Shown here: piece by piece, positions 22,982-29,980 of the stretch
Layout: every line of letters begins with the position of its first letter
How positions within the stretch are numbered: the stretch's first letter is position 1
The notes under the pieces: generated by a model
The model's database searches: none
What the model saw: the letters and a program-made list of their open reading frames with translations, nothing else
What the model was told of the DNA's origin: nothing
Program-made: the position numbers and the translations under genes
Source: Candidatus Hydrogenedentes bacterium UBA2224
Lineage (GTDB): Bacteria > Hydrogenedentota > Hydrogenedentia > Hydrogenedentales > SLHB01
Assembly: GCA_002348185.1 (NCBI GenBank)
Contig: DDYW01000170.1
Coordinates: 1 to 38,640 of the forward strand
Direction: 5' to 3'
Length of the DNA: 38,640 nt

Positions 22982-24367
22982 TTACCAGCCGTATCGTTCG
23001 GGTCCCCAGGGTTTCAATACATGCTCCTGCTTCGGCAGCAGCAGCGTCCGCTCGGGCACGTCTTCGTACACGATGGCGCCCGCGCCCACGCAGGAGTAAT
23101 ATCCGACCTTCACGCCGGGCATGAACATCACGTTCACCCCCGTGCGCGAGTAATCCCCAATGATGGTCAGGTCGCCAAACCGCGGATCCGGCACTTCCTT
23201 GTGACCCTTGTTGACCTGCGGTTTGGTGCCGTTATCGAATCGCAGCGTGCCGCACACCGTCGCGGCGCCGATGTCGACGTTGTTGCCCAGCAGGGCGGTG
23301 ATGCAGCAGTAATGGTACAGGTATACCACGTCAAACATCACGCCCCCGAATTCCGCGTCGTGTTTCACGAGGGATTTCGAACCGATCACCGCGTAATCGT
23401 TTACGGCGCAGTAATCGCGGATCTGGGTATCATCGCCCACGCACACGCCCGCACCGACAATGGCGCCGTTGAGCACCTGCGTACCCTTCCCCAGGATCAT
23501 CGAGCCGCCAATGTGGCAGCCTTTGCCGATTCGCGCGCCGGCCCCCAGAATCAGCTTCGCCCCGTCAGCAATCTCCGCGCCGTCGTGAATGAACGCGCCT
23601 TCGCCCAGCACCGTGCTCTCGATCACCTCGGTGGCGTGCTTTGCCGCGGTCATGTTCGCCTGCGCAATCTGCCAGGCGCGGTCGACGTCGACCACAAAGT
23701 CCGGCGCGGAATAGGCCTGCACCTCGAGGCCGTCCTGCGCCATCAGCCCGAAGCTGTGGGCCACGTCGCCCTCGACCGGCGGCATCGCGCCGATCTCGAC
23801 GCTGGTCACGAGCCCCGGATTGCGCAGAAGGTACGTCTTGAGCGTCTCCGTACGGGCCGCCGCGAGACCGGCGAACCGGGGCTGCGAACGGTCGCCGTGA
23901 CCGATCACATCGTGAACCAGGCCGTCTTCCCCAACGCACACGGTCATCCAGTGCGGGGCGTCCGGCGGACACGGCGCTGTCATGACCATGGCCCGGGCTT
24001 TCCGCTTCCGGTAAGCGTCCAGGAATCCCCGCACGGCGTCTCTCGTCGTCACAATATCGCCGTAACAAACGAGCGTGTCCTGGCCAGTCACGGCGTCGAT
24101 CCCGCAGAGCGCCGCATCGGCCGGCCCCCTCAACGCGCGCTGCTCCACGAACCGCACGCCCGCCAGGTCGGCCAGACAGCTCCGGACCGCTTCGCCGCGA
24201 CTGCCGATTACCACGACAATCTCTGCCACGTCGAGGGCGAGCAGGTCCAGCACCATGCGGCGCACGATCGGAACGTTCACAACCGGTACCGTGCACTTCT
24301 GGCGGATTCCGCAGAAGGGCCAGGCGCCTTTGCCCTCGCCGGCGGCCAATACCAATGCGGATTTCAT
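22982..24367 (-). CDS. Sugar-phosphate nucleotidyltransferase with left-handed beta-helix (GlmU-like)
   Basis: The 461-aa protein has an N-terminal Rossmann-like nucleotidyltransferase domain. It begins with LVLAAGEGKGAWPFCGIRQKCTVPVVN, a variant of the GxGxR...PKxxxPV signature in which the usual arginine is replaced (GEGKGAW). Further on it has an LVCYGDI metal-site strand. From about residue 245 come hexapeptide repeats of a left-handed beta-helix (LGEGAFIHDGAEIADGAKL, IGSKSLVKH, DIGAATVCGTL and so on). The layout is that of GlmU/GCD1-type enzymes, which make NDP-sugars and sometimes acetylate them. The substrate is unknown. ATG at 24367 with GGAGG 11-12 nt upstream; a clear promoter lies 39-67 nt upstream. 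Confidence 0.82.
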   Translation of the reverse strand: MKSALVLAAGEGKGAWPFCGIRQKCTVPVVNVPIVRRMVLDLLALDVAEIVVVIGSRGEAVRSCLADLAGVRFVEQRALRGPADAALCGIDAVTGQDTLVCYGDIVTTRDAVRGFLDAYRKRKARAMVMTAPCPPDAPHWMTVCVGEDGLVHDVIGHGDRSQPRFAGLAAARTETLKTYLLRNPGLVTSVEIGAMPPVEGDVAHSFGLMAQDGLEVQAYSAPDFVVDVDRAWQIAQANMTAAKHATEVIESTVLGEGAFIHDGAEIADGAKLILGAGARIGKGCHIGGSMILGKGTQVLNGAIVGAGVCVGDDTQIRDYCAVNDYAVIGSKSLVKHDAEFGGVMFDVVYLYHYCCITALLGNNVDIGAATVCGTLRFDNGTKPQVNKGHKEVPDPRFGDLTIIGDYSRTGVNVMFMPGVKVGYYSCVGAGAIVYEDVPERTLLLPKQEHVLKPWGPERYGW

Positions 24368-24405
24368 GATTGCTTTTTCCTCCCTGGAAGGCTTGCGCCG
24401 CGAAC

Positions 24406-24434
24406 AGTATACTTATGGGCGTGCGGACTGGCAA
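24406..24434 (-). promoter_or_regulatory. Promoter for the nucleotidyltransferase-lyase operon, overlapping a divergent one
   Basis: On the minus strand, TTGCCA (24429-24434) and TATACT (24406-24411) are exactly 17 nt apart. Because AGTATACT is palindromic, the + strand also reads TATACT at 24408-24413, with only a weak -35 (TGGAAG), pointing at the isomerase gene. The two promoters share their -10 region, so only one polymerase can sit there at a time. Confidence 0.6.
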
Positions 24435-24458
24435 CGCGCAAACCAGAAGGAAGAGGTC

Positions 24459-25877
24459 ATGAAACACAAAAAGACCACATTCGCCCTCTTTTTCGGCAAT
24501 CGGGGCTTTTTCCCCTCGAAACTCATGAAGGAAGCCCGCGAGGAGTTCCCGCGGCTCCTCGACAGCCTGGGGTACGGCTGTCTGATGATGGACGAGAACG
24601 CCACGCGCTACGGCGCCGTCTCCACGGCCGCGGAAGGCCAGGTCTTCGCCAATTTCCTCCGCCAGAATCGCGGTAAGTACCAGGGAATCCTCTTGTCCTT
24701 GCCCAATTTCGGCGACGAAACCGCCGCCGTGGCCGCGCTCGGCGAGGCGGAGGTCCCCATCCTCATACAGGCCTATCCGGACGACCTGGACAAAATGGCC
24801 CCCGCCGTGCGGCGCGACTCGTTCTGCGGGAAATTCTCGATCATGGACCTGTTCTTCCAGTATGGGCTGAAATTCACGGTGTTGAAGCCCCATACCGTGC
24901 ATCCCGCCAGCCCTCGCTTCAAGGAGAATCTCGACTACTTCGCCGCCCTGTGCCGGGTGGTCGACGGCATTCGCGGGATGACCGTCGGAGCGATCGGGGC
25001 GCGCACCACCGCGTTTAAAACCGTCCGCATCGACGAGGTGGCCCTCCAGCGCCACGGCATCACCATGGAAACCATCGATCTCAGCCACGTCTTCAGCCGG
25101 ATGAAAGACATCAAGCAGAACGCGGCCTACAAAGAGACCAAAAAACGCCTCGAGAAGGCAGCCTCGTGGGAAGGCGTGCCCGATGGCGTGCTCGACAAAA
25201 TCGTCCGGCTGGGCCTCGTCATTGACGCGCTGATCGACGAGTATGCCCTGGACGCGTTTGCGTTGCGCTGCTGGATCGAGCTTCAGGAACAACTCGGCAT
25301 CTCGCCGTGCGTCCTCATGGGCGATTTCAATCAGCGGGGCATTCCCGCGGCGTGCGAAGTCGACGTGGGCAACGCCGTGGCCATGTACGCCCTCCAACTG
25401 GCGTCTCAGTCGCCCGCCATGTGCCTGGACTGGAACAACAACTACGCCGATGACGACGACAAGTGCATCCTGTTCCACTGCGGCCCGATTCCCCCCTCGC
25501 TGATGAAGGGCAAGGGACAGATCTGCGACCACGCCATCCTCGCCAATTCGGTCGGCAAAGGGCGCGGTTTCGGCTGCAACGCCGGCCTGATCCGGCCCGG
25601 CGAATTCACTTTCGCCAGCATGATGACCCACGAAGCCAAGCCGCGGTTCTACGTCGGGCAGGGCGCGTTCACGGAAGACCCCATCCCCGAAGACTACTTC
25701 GGGTGCGCGGGCGTCGCGCAGATTGACCGGCTCCAGGATCTGCTGCTCTATGTCGGCAGGAACGGCTACCGCCACCATGTCAGCGCCACGCCCGGCCGCT
25801 ATGCGGCTCCCGTGGCCGAAGCCCTCGAGTACTATCTCAACATGAACGCCGCCCTTCCGCAGACGGTGTGCGGATGA
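24459..25877 (+). CDS. L-fucose/L-arabinose isomerase-family protein
   Basis: The 472-aa protein belongs to the L-fucose/L-arabinose isomerase superfamily, manganese-dependent enzymes that turn an aldose into the ketose. The metal- and substrate-binding core is seen late in the chain: ALRCWIELQEQLG, CVLMGDFNQRGIPAACEVDVGNAV and SPAMCLDWNNNYADDDDKCILFHCGP, with Glu, Asp and His at the expected places. Length is between the arabinose and fucose enzymes, as in the 'fucose isomerase-like' branch. ATG at 24459 with AAGGAAGAGG just upstream. First of a three-gene operon; its stop overlaps the aldolase start (ATGA). The actual sugar is not known. Confidence 0.87.
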   Translation: MKHKKTTFALFFGNRGFFPSKLMKEAREEFPRLLDSLGYGCLMMDENATRYGAVSTAAEGQVFANFLRQNRGKYQGILLSLPNFGDETAAVAALGEAEVPILIQAYPDDLDKMAPAVRRDSFCGKFSIMDLFFQYGLKFTVLKPHTVHPASPRFKENLDYFAALCRVVDGIRGMTVGAIGARTTAFKTVRIDEVALQRHGITMETIDLSHVFSRMKDIKQNAAYKETKKRLEKAASWEGVPDGVLDKIVRLGLVIDALIDEYALDAFALRCWIELQEQLGISPCVLMGDFNQRGIPAACEVDVGNAVAMYALQLASQSPAMCLDWNNNYADDDDKCILFHCGPIPPSLMKGKGQICDHAILANSVGKGRGFGCNAGLIRPGEFTFASMMTHEAKPRFYVGQGAFTEDPIPEDYFGCAGVAQIDRLQDLLLYVGRNGYRHHVSATPGRYAAPVAEALEYYLNMNAALPQTVCG

Positions 25878-26773
25878 GCGGCGCCGCGGCGATTGTCCGG
25901 CGGGCCTTCGAGCAGGGCCTGGTGGTTCCCGCGTTTAACGTGCCTTACCTCCCGATGGTCGAGCCCGTCGTGCGGGCGGTGGCGGACTGCGACAGCGTCG
26001 GCCTCATCGAAACCGCACGCCTCGAGTGGTATAAGTTCGAAGGCCAGGGGCTCGGGCCCGTCAAGGCCGAGTTCGACACGTGGGCCCGGCCCGAGGTGGG
26101 CCTGCACCTCGATCATGTGCCCGTGCTCGACGAAGACGATCAACGCGTCGATTACCGGGCCATCATTGCGGAAGCCCTGGCCCTGGGCTACGGCTCGGTC
26201 ATGGTCGACGGTTCGCGGCTCTCTCTCGACGAGAACATCCAGGTGACCCGCGAGGTCGCGGACCTGGCCCACGCTGCTGGGGTCCCCTGTGAAGCCGAGC
26301 TCGGCGCGGTGCTGGGCCACGAGGCCGGTCCGCCCCCGCCCTATGAGGAGATGTTCGCTTCCGGCCGCGGCTTCACCCGGGTAGACGACGCGCGCCGCTT
26401 CGTCGCGGAGTCCGGCTGCGATTGGCTCTCGGTCGCCATCGGCAATATCCACGGCGCGATCTCCGGCGCCCTGCGCGACCAGAAAAAGGTCGAGGCGCGC
26501 CTGAACCTGGACCACCTGGACGCGCTTCGCGAGGCCACTGGGGTGCCGCTGGTGTTGCATGGCGGCTCCGGTGTGCAGCGCGAATACGTCCTCGAAGGAA
26601 TCAAACGGGGCATTGCCAAGGTCAACATCGGCACCGAGATCCGCCAGGCCTACGAGCAGGCCTGGCGCGCCCAAAACAGCATCGAGGCGGGCCAGGAAGC
26701 CACCTACACGCGCACCTGTTGGGTCATCCGCGACTATTTTGGCATTGAGGGGACCCGTCACAAGCTCCTCTGA
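25874..26773 (+). CDS. Class II ketose-bisphosphate aldolase family protein
   Basis: The 299-aa protein has the zinc-dependent class II aldolase pattern: FNVPYLP near the start, LHLDHVP (first zinc His and the catalytic Asp region), the glutamate in CEAELGAVLGHE, SVAIGNIHGA and VLHGGSGV (zinc histidines) and KVNIGTEIRQAY (phosphate loop). These enzymes split ketose phosphates such as fructose-, tagatose- or related bisphosphates to dihydroxyacetone phosphate and an aldehyde. It differs from the class II FucA-type fold (a separate family), so this operon is not the classic fucose pathway. ATG at 25874 overlaps the isomerase stop. The kinase follows after 39 nt. Confidence 0.88.
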   Translation: MSGAAAIVRRAFEQGLVVPAFNVPYLPMVEPVVRAVADCDSVGLIETARLEWYKFEGQGLGPVKAEFDTWARPEVGLHLDHVPVLDEDDQRVDYRAIIAEALALGYGSVMVDGSRLSLDENIQVTREVADLAHAAGVPCEAELGAVLGHEAGPPPPYEEMFASGRGFTRVDDARRFVAESGCDWLSVAIGNIHGAISGALRDQKKVEARLNLDHLDALREATGVPLVLHGGSGVQREYVLEGIKRGIAKVNIGTEIRQAYEQAWRAQNSIEAGQEATYTRTCWVIRDYFGIEGTRHKLL

Positions 26774-26812
26774 GCACGCCGCGGCGAAGGGCCAGGACAA
26801 CGGGGGGGACCT

Positions 26813-28318
26813 ATGAGCTTTCTCGGAATCGATGTCGGCACCACGGGCTGCAAGACCTGCGTCTTCCGTGAAGACGGCGCGCTCATCGCTTCCGCCTACC
26901 GCGAGTACGATGTACGCGTGCCCCGGACCGGCCACGCAGAGCTGGATGCGCGGGCCGTCTGGCGCGAACTCAAGGACTGCATCGCCCAGGTGAGCGCCGC
27001 ATCCGCCCACGACCCCATCGCCGCGCTGGGCGTCTCCTCCCTGGGGGAAGCAACGGTGCCCGTCTCGCGCGAGCGCGATATCCTGGGACCGTCGCTCCTC
27101 AATTTTGACGAGCGCGGCGCGGAGTTTCTCGACGATCTCGGCCAGCGTCTTGACGACGGACGGCTCTACCGCATCAACGGCAACACCCTCGGCAACCATT
27201 ACGGCCTGACCAAACTCCTGTGGTGGAAGCAGCATCAGCCCGAAATCTGGGACCGTGCCCACAAGTTCCTGCTTTGGGGGAGCTTCGTCTCGTACATGCT
27301 GGGGGCGGACCCGGTCGTGGATTACTCGCTCGCCAACCGCACCCTGCTCTTCGACCTGGACGCCCGGGACTGGTCCGGCGAACTTCTCGCGTGGGCCGGT
27401 ATTGATCCCGAAAAACTCCCCGGCGCCGCACCCTCGGGCACGCTGATCGGGCAAGTGTCCAAACCGCTTGCGGACGAGCTGAACCTGCCTGCAACCGTGG
27501 CCATCGTCACGGGCGGCCACGACCAGTGCTGCAACGCCGCCGGCGCGGGCGTCCTGGGGCGGGGTGACGCCCTCCTCGGCATGGGCACCTTTCTGTGCGC
27601 CGCGCCCGTCTTCGAATGCCGGCGCGATCCCGAAGCCATGATTCCGCACGGGCTCAACACCGAACATCACGCCGTGCCGGGCCGGTTCATCACGTTCATG
27701 TACAACCAGGCCGGCTGCCTCCTCAAGTGGTACCGCGACACCTTCGCCGCTGCCGAGCACCGTGCGGCTCTCGAAGCCGGGGAGGACGTGTATCCCCGGC
27801 TGCTCGCCGAAATGCCCGATGCGCCCGCCAACGTTACCGTCCTGCCCCATTTCACCACGACGGGGCCGCCGGAGTTTATCGCCGATTCAAGCGGGGTGAT
27901 GGCCGGGCTGCGGCTCATAACCCGGCGCGGCGAGATCCTGCGGGGCATCCTCGAAGGGAGCATTTTTTACCTTCGCGAATGCCTCGAGCGTGCCCGGACC
28001 GCGGGCATCGAGGTCACCCGTTTCTGCGCCGTGGGCGGCGGCAGCAAGTCCGACGCCTGGCTGCAGCTGACGGCGGATATCCTGAAGACGCCCCTGGTCC
28101 GGCCCATACAGACCGAAGCGGGCGCCCTCGGCGCGGCCATGCTTGCGGCGCTGGGGACCCACGCCTTCGACTCGCTGGAACAGGCCGTTGCGGCCATGGT
28201 CGAGCCGGACCGTACGTTCGAGCCTCGGGCGGCAGCCTCCGCCCAGTACGAAAGCCACTACGAACGCTACACCCGGCTCTGGCCTCTGATGAAAGACTAC
28301 CTCCGGGAGAATCCGTAA
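26813..28318 (+). CDS. FGGY-family carbohydrate kinase
   Basis: The 501-aa kinase has the FGGY signature regions: FLGIDVGTTGCKTCVF at the N-terminus (phosphate-binding), the Asp-containing TGGHDQCCNAAGAG in the middle (catalytic Asp) and the second domain AVGGGSKSDAWLQLTADILKTPLVRP (adenine-site signature). FGGY enzymes phosphorylate ketoses such as xylulose, ribulose, fuculose or rhamnulose with ATP. With the upstream isomerase and aldolase it forms the logical route: aldose to ketose, ketose to ketose phosphate, then cleavage. If the aldolase needs a bisphosphate, the substrate would carry a phosphate already. ATG at 26813, with a purine-rich GGGGGGACC just before it. Confidence 0.9.
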   Translation: MSFLGIDVGTTGCKTCVFREDGALIASAYREYDVRVPRTGHAELDARAVWRELKDCIAQVSAASAHDPIAALGVSSLGEATVPVSRERDILGPSLLNFDERGAEFLDDLGQRLDDGRLYRINGNTLGNHYGLTKLLWWKQHQPEIWDRAHKFLLWGSFVSYMLGADPVVDYSLANRTLLFDLDARDWSGELLAWAGIDPEKLPGAAPSGTLIGQVSKPLADELNLPATVAIVTGGHDQCCNAAGAGVLGRGDALLGMGTFLCAAPVFECRRDPEAMIPHGLNTEHHAVPGRFITFMYNQAGCLLKWYRDTFAAAEHRAALEAGEDVYPRLLAEMPDAPANVTVLPHFTTTGPPEFIADSSGVMAGLRLITRRGEILRGILEGSIFYLRECLERARTAGIEVTRFCAVGGGSKSDAWLQLTADILKTPLVRPIQTEAGALGAAMLAALGTHAFDSLEQAVAAMVEPDRTFEPRAAASAQYESHYERYTRLWPLMKDYLRENP

Positions 28319-28461
28319 ACTCCGGCATGTCCGCTGTGCCGCCAGACCAATGCGCCGGCATGGCTGCCCATTCCCGATCCCCATTGTTCTATTGCAGGGG
28401 CAGCCCCCCGTGGCTGCCCTCCGGATTGCACGCGCCAGCGCGGCATGCTTGTTCTTGTAGC

Positions 28462-28478
28462 GCAGGCGTCTCGCCTGC
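28462..28478. repeat. REP-like palindrome GCAGGCG-TCT-CGCCTGC
   Basis: Seven-bp perfect stem with a TCT loop, preceded by TGTAGC. Elements of this shape are common dispersed repeats in genomes of PVC-like bacteria (established only from general recollection of recurring junk-ORF peptides such as AGETPALQ). Only one copy is in this window. Confidence 0.65.
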
Positions 28479-28492
28479 ATCCTTGCCTCCCG

Positions 28493-28546
28493 GTGGACGA
28501 GGTGGACAGGGTGGACAGGATGGACAGGATGGACCAGGTGGACGAG
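28493..28546. repeat. 9-bp minisatellite, six perfect-period units
   Basis: Six consecutive 9-mers of consensus RTGGACRRG (for example GTGGACGAG, GTGGACAGG twice, ATGGACAGG) with no slippage. It is the same unit as the arrays at 17473-17508 and 17714-17799 but in the opposite orientation to the first. Confidence 0.9.
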
Positions 28547-28574
28547 CCCACCTGGCCAAAGAGTCCACCCCCGT

Positions 28575-28591
28575 CCACGCGGGCCGCGTGG
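28575..28591. repeat. REP-like palindrome, second copy of the 117-138 element
   Basis: CCACGCGG-G-CCGCGTGG followed by CC. It differs from the copy at 119-136 only by loss of one base in the loop; the flanking sequence is different, so it is a dispersed element and not part of a longer duplication. Confidence 0.7.
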
Positions 28592-28779
28592 CCACCCCCG
28601 CCAGCGGGGGACAGCGCTGCGGAATTCTACAATCGTTGTAATGGCGGGCGGGGTTGGGTTGCGCCGCGAACCCGGCGATTGGCGTCGGTGCAGGGCAGGT
28701 GAAAACCGGACCGGCCGGGGCGCATACTGGCGCCGGGGGTACGATAGGGATTCCCGCCAGGGAAGAGGAGGACGAGAAG

Positions 28780-29928
28780 ATGGAACGCCGCGAATTTCTT
28801 CAATGCACGCATCTCTGTGGGGCGGGACTCCTGGGGCTGAGCAGCATCGCTGCCGCCCAGACGGGTTCTCAGGAAAAGGGAGACGCGACCATGCAGACGC
28901 CACTTGTGATCCGGCCGTATCAGTTGCTCTGTACGATCTGCTCGCTGGGCGCGGAGGGGGGGAGTGGCGTCCCGCAGTATGAACGGTGCCGGGCAATCCG
29001 GGACGCGGTCCGGAAGAATCCGGATGTCCCCGTGACGCTATCGTGCAGCGCGGGGGCGCTGTTTTCGTACCAGGAATCGGGCACGGAGGAGGACACCCCG
29101 GAGAGCGAGGAGTTCAACCGCAAACGCGACCTGGACGTGCTGCAGATCCTGAGCCTGCCGCCGGGCATCACGCTGCCCGCGAGGGCGCTATTCAAGACGC
29201 TGGTCATGGGGGTGTCGACGGTATCGGGCCTCTGCGCGTATCACACGGTGACGGGGAAGGCCTGGGAAGGCTGCCCGCTGGCGTACAGCGGCAACTACGA
29301 GCGCGGCCACGAAAAGGGGATCGAGGCGCTCATCCCGCCGCGGTCCGAGGACGAGATGGCGGCGGAGAAGAAGAAGTCTCTTGAGGCGCTGTATGCGGCC
29401 GATGAAGTTACGGTACGGCCGCACATTCTCGCATGCGCGGTGTGCCAGTACGGGGAAGGCCTCCGCCCGCCGTTCAAGGAAGACAATCTCCCCGAACTGA
29501 TTGACGTGATGCTCAATAAGAAGCCCGATATCCAGGTCACGCTGGTGCCCGGGGCGGACTGGATGATGTGCGCGCCGTGCCCTGGCCGGATTCCGGAGCT
29601 CAACGCGTGCTCGCATGTCTGGGGCTGCGGGGAGCTGGACAGCCAGAAACGCGACCTGGACCTGCTCCAGAAGCTCGGGCTCGAGTTTGGAAGCACGATG
29701 CGGGCCCGGGATTTCTACCGGCTGCTCTTTGATCGCATGACGACCACCCACGGCATCCCCGATACGTGCATCAAGTACAACGCGATGCCGTCGGTGTGGT
29801 GGGACGAGTGCGCGGGGCACCTGTACCAGGGCAACCCCCGTGCGAAATACGAAAAGGGCAAGCGGGAATTGATGGAGAAGCTCCAGATGGCCCGCAGCAG
29901 CGCCGGGCCGTCCCTCTCACCGGGTTAA
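28780..29928 (+). CDS. Tat-signal cysteine-rich protein with two DUF1284-like domains
   Basis: The 382-aa protein opens with a twin-arginine-like signal (RREFLQ, hydrophobic stretch to about residue 27). It then has two similar domains. Domain 1 (about 45-150) holds RPYQLLCTIC, KNPDVPVTLSC and FNRKRDLDVLQ...LPARALFKTL. Domain 2 (about 213-320) holds RPHILACAVC, KKPDIQVTLVPGADWMMCAPC, then Cys277 and Cys283, and SQKRDLDLLQ...MRARDFYRLLF. The aligned blocks show an internal duplication; domain 2 keeps four or more cysteines beyond its CxxC, which domain 1 mostly lost. The cysteine layout recalls DUF1284, whose function is unknown, and suggests a metal or iron-sulphur site exported folded. ATG at 28780 with GAGGAGG 8 nt upstream. 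Similarity to DUF1284 is a judgement from pattern only. Confidence 0.7.
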   Translation: MERREFLQCTHLCGAGLLGLSSIAAAQTGSQEKGDATMQTPLVIRPYQLLCTICSLGAEGGSGVPQYERCRAIRDAVRKNPDVPVTLSCSAGALFSYQESGTEEDTPESEEFNRKRDLDVLQILSLPPGITLPARALFKTLVMGVSTVSGLCAYHTVTGKAWEGCPLAYSGNYERGHEKGIEALIPPRSEDEMAAEKKKSLEALYAADEVTVRPHILACAVCQYGEGLRPPFKEDNLPELIDVMLNKKPDIQVTLVPGADWMMCAPCPGRIPELNACSHVWGCGELDSQKRDLDLLQKLGLEFGSTMRARDFYRLLFDRMTTTHGIPDTCIKYNAMPSVWWDECAGHLYQGNPRAKYEKGKRELMEKLQMARSSAGPSLSPG

Positions 29929-29935
29929 TGGAAGC

Positions 29936-29978
29936 GCGGCCCGCGTTCGCGCCGCGAGCGCATACGCGGGCCGCTTTT
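29936..29978 (+). terminator. Rho-independent-type terminator
   Basis: A perfect 10-bp stem (GCGGCCCGCG / CGCGGGCCGC) with a 19-nt loop that itself pairs partly, followed by TTTT. It sits 8 nt after the stop of the Tat-signal protein gene and also separates it from the convergent alpha-galactosidase gene. Confidence 0.8.
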
Positions 29979-29980
29979 GC

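Larger units (their letters stand above)
28319..28779. other. 461-bp noncoding stretch rich in palindromes
   Basis: No gene is supported here. It contains an imperfect hairpin GGGGCAGCC/GGCTGCCCT (about 28397-28419), the palindrome GCAGGCG-TCT-CGCCTGC (28462-28478), a 9-bp minisatellite (28493-28546), the palindrome CCACGCGG-G-CCGCGTGG (28575-28591) and a CCCCCGC-CA-GCGGGGG hairpin (about 28594-28609). Short ORFs across it (for example those reading VDRMDRMD or HAGRVATP) are repeat translations. The composition of the + strand changes from C-rich to G-rich around here. Confidence 0.75.

Noticed and set aside
23565..25778. 737-codon minus-strand frame across the sugar locus
   Set aside because: Overlaps the nucleotidyltransferase and the whole isomerase gene in the wrong frame; the composition is shadow-like.
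24459..26773. Classic L-fucose pathway (fucI-fucA-fucK)
   Set aside because: The aldolase belongs to the fructose/tagatose-bisphosphate family, not the FucA/RhaD fold, and no fucose permease or mutarotase is present.
28462..28609. CRISPR-like array
   Set aside because: The 9-bp units have no spacers and the palindromes are single copies of different sequence; no cas gene is near.
28445..28702. Small ORFs in the palindrome-rich spacer
   Set aside because: They translate the minisatellite and palindromes (VDRMDRMD, GGQGGQDG), have no ribosome site and exist on both strands.
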